Positions 5,481 to 6,460 of a DNA stretch of 6,460 nt are shown here, piece after piece; the stretch's first letter is position 1, and each line of letters starts with the position of its first letter. The notes under the pieces are model-generated. The model made no database searches. It was not told the DNA's origin and saw nothing but the letters and a program-made list of their open reading frames with translations. A program made the translations under genes and the position numbers. Source of the DNA: Flavobacteriaceae bacterium (GTDB lineage Bacteria > Bacteroidota > Bacteroidia > Flavobacteriales > Flavobacteriaceae); assembly GCA_015488935.1 (NCBI GenBank), contig WFMU01000411.1:1-6460 (forward strand), written 5' to 3'.

Positions 5481-6460
5481 TTATGCTTTAGGTTTAGTTA
5501 CCAATATGGTATATGTAGCAACAATATCATCACCAATTTTTAAGTGTACATCATAAAAACCTTTATGTTTAAATTTATTTTTAAATGTTATAATTCCATT
5601 TTCCTTTTTAATGTTATAGATATGAAATTTTTTTTCCTTATCTCCTAAGAAAGTAATTAAAGCAACCTTATTAACAGGTGTATTTTTAAGAGCTTTAAAC
5701 TGAAAACTAACCTCTTTATTATTTAAAACTTCTAGGTTCATTTTAGAAGGTTTTAAGGAGCTAATTTTGTATTTAAAAGCCTCTCCATAAATAAGAGGTG
5801 AATTAAGAAATGTTGTGTTAGTTGTTACTTTATTTAGCAGCCATTTTTTTTGTAGAGGATAATGATTTTCGGCAAACAATATAGGTTCTGTTAAAAAATA
5901 GCCATCGTTATAATCTTTTACAAAAACGGCATTTTCATTCATATAACCACTAGACCAAGTAGCATCGCACAAATACCATTGGTTATTTAGTTTTACCGCA
6001 TTCCAAGAGTGATTAGGTGTCTCCAACGTATCAATATTAGAATTAAAAGTTCGTCCATAACCATCAATAATTTTACATTCTATATCTGCTAAAAAAGAAA
6101 GTTCTTTAATTAAATACGCATAACCTGTACACATTGTTTTATTGTGTTTTAGTAATTTTGTAAAAACTTTTTTCTTATATTCTTCATTCCATTTCATAAG
6201 TGCAATACTATCCTTTTTAAGTTTTTTACGCTTGTAAGAAACTTTATCATGTTGATTAATATCGCCAATAATATTAGTACAAACCCAAGTGTAAATTGCT
6301 CTAAACTTTTCAACTTTTGTTGTAAGTTTTGCAGTGAGTTTATAACTGAGGAGAGGCAGATTTTGTAAATCCTCTCCTTTGTTTAATTTAGCAATATTAT
6401 CCGCTTTTGTAAAATCTATATTTTTAAAATCAGCAATCTGCGCATTGGTTGTATTAAAAA
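5481..6460 (-). CDS. Transglutaminase-like (Cys-His-Asp) protein, 5'-truncated
   Basis: The frame ending at 5481 stays open to the window edge, giving 325 visible residues. The Met at 6195-6197 is internal: the 87 residues before it carry conserved-looking sequence, including EKFRAIYTWVCTNI, typical of the helix ahead of a transglutaminase-like core. The papain-like triad is visible: Cys in MCTGYA (codon 6129-6131), His in PNHSWN (6009-6011) and Asp in LCDATWSSG (5964-5966). C-terminal to the core come DYNDGYFL and NHYPLQKKWLL, then about 100 residues of beta-type sequence resembling an Ig-like module (GFYDVHLKIGDD). The leftmost visible residues FNTTNAQ look like the end of a signal peptide cleaved A|Q (between bases 6440 and 6441), so probably only the signal's start is missing and the protein is exported. 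Bacterial members may act as cysteine proteases/peptidases or cross-linkers; the substrate is unknown. It is convergent with dtd and probably a separate transcription unit. Confidence 0.87.
   Translation of the reverse strand, partial: FNTTNAQIADFKNIDFTKADNIAKLNKGEDLQNLPLLSYKLTAKLTTKVEKFRAIYTWVCTNIIGDINQHDKVSYKRKKLKKDSIALMKWNEEYKKKVFTKLLKHNKTMCTGYAYLIKELSFLADIECKIIDGYGRTFNSNIDTLETPNHSWNAVKLNNQWYLCDATWSSGYMNENAVFVKDYNDGYFLTEPILFAENHYPLQKKWLLNKVTTNTTFLNSPLIYGEAFKYKISSLKPSKMNLEVLNNKEVSFQFKALKNTPVNKVALITFLGDKEKKFHIYNIKKENGIITFKNKFKHKGFYDVHLKIGDDIVATYTILVTKPKA

Overview
This window looks like one end of a draft or metagenomic contig from a member of Bacteroidota, most likely Flavobacteriaceae. Four things point there: the DNA is strongly AT-rich; one secreted protein carries a C-terminal tail of the type IX secretion system (T9SS) sorting kind; the signal peptide ends in the flavobacterial-style A|Q cleavage site; and putative -7 promoter boxes match the Bacteroidota TAnnTTTG consensus, with almost no Shine-Dalgarno sequences. 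The first 20 bases are not biological. They match the Tn5 mosaic end of Nextera sequencing adapters, left on the contig end.

Layout from left to right: (1) adapter, 1-20. (2) A 5'-truncated gene on + for a TlpA/ResA-type thioredoxin-domain protein with an intact WCAPC active site, ending at 1451. (3) Tail to tail with it, 19 bp away, a small - strand gene (1471-1767) for a thioredoxin-fold protein in which both active-site cysteines are replaced. (4) Also on -, a 667-residue secreted surface protein with signal peptide and T9SS tail (1875-3878). (5) A 155-bp divergent intergenic region with a candidate -7 box on each strand. (6) A + strand pair, rsgA (4034-4972) and dtd (4991-5440), 18 bp apart and probably co-transcribed. 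RsgA is a ribosome-assembly GTPase and Dtd a D-aminoacyl-tRNA deacylase, so both serve translation. (7) Convergent with dtd, a - strand transglutaminase-like protein whose frame stays open to the right edge of the window. Its gene is cut at the 5' end and does not start at the internal Met at 6197.

No intergenic stretch exceeds 300 bases. I see no tRNA, rRNA, CRISPR array, insertion sequence or phage gene. The window is mostly ordinary flavobacterial chromosome, and I found no convincing undescribed system. The points most worth following up are the adapter contamination with the false protein start it creates, the thioredoxin-fold protein without catalytic cysteines, and the mis-startable transglutaminase gene.
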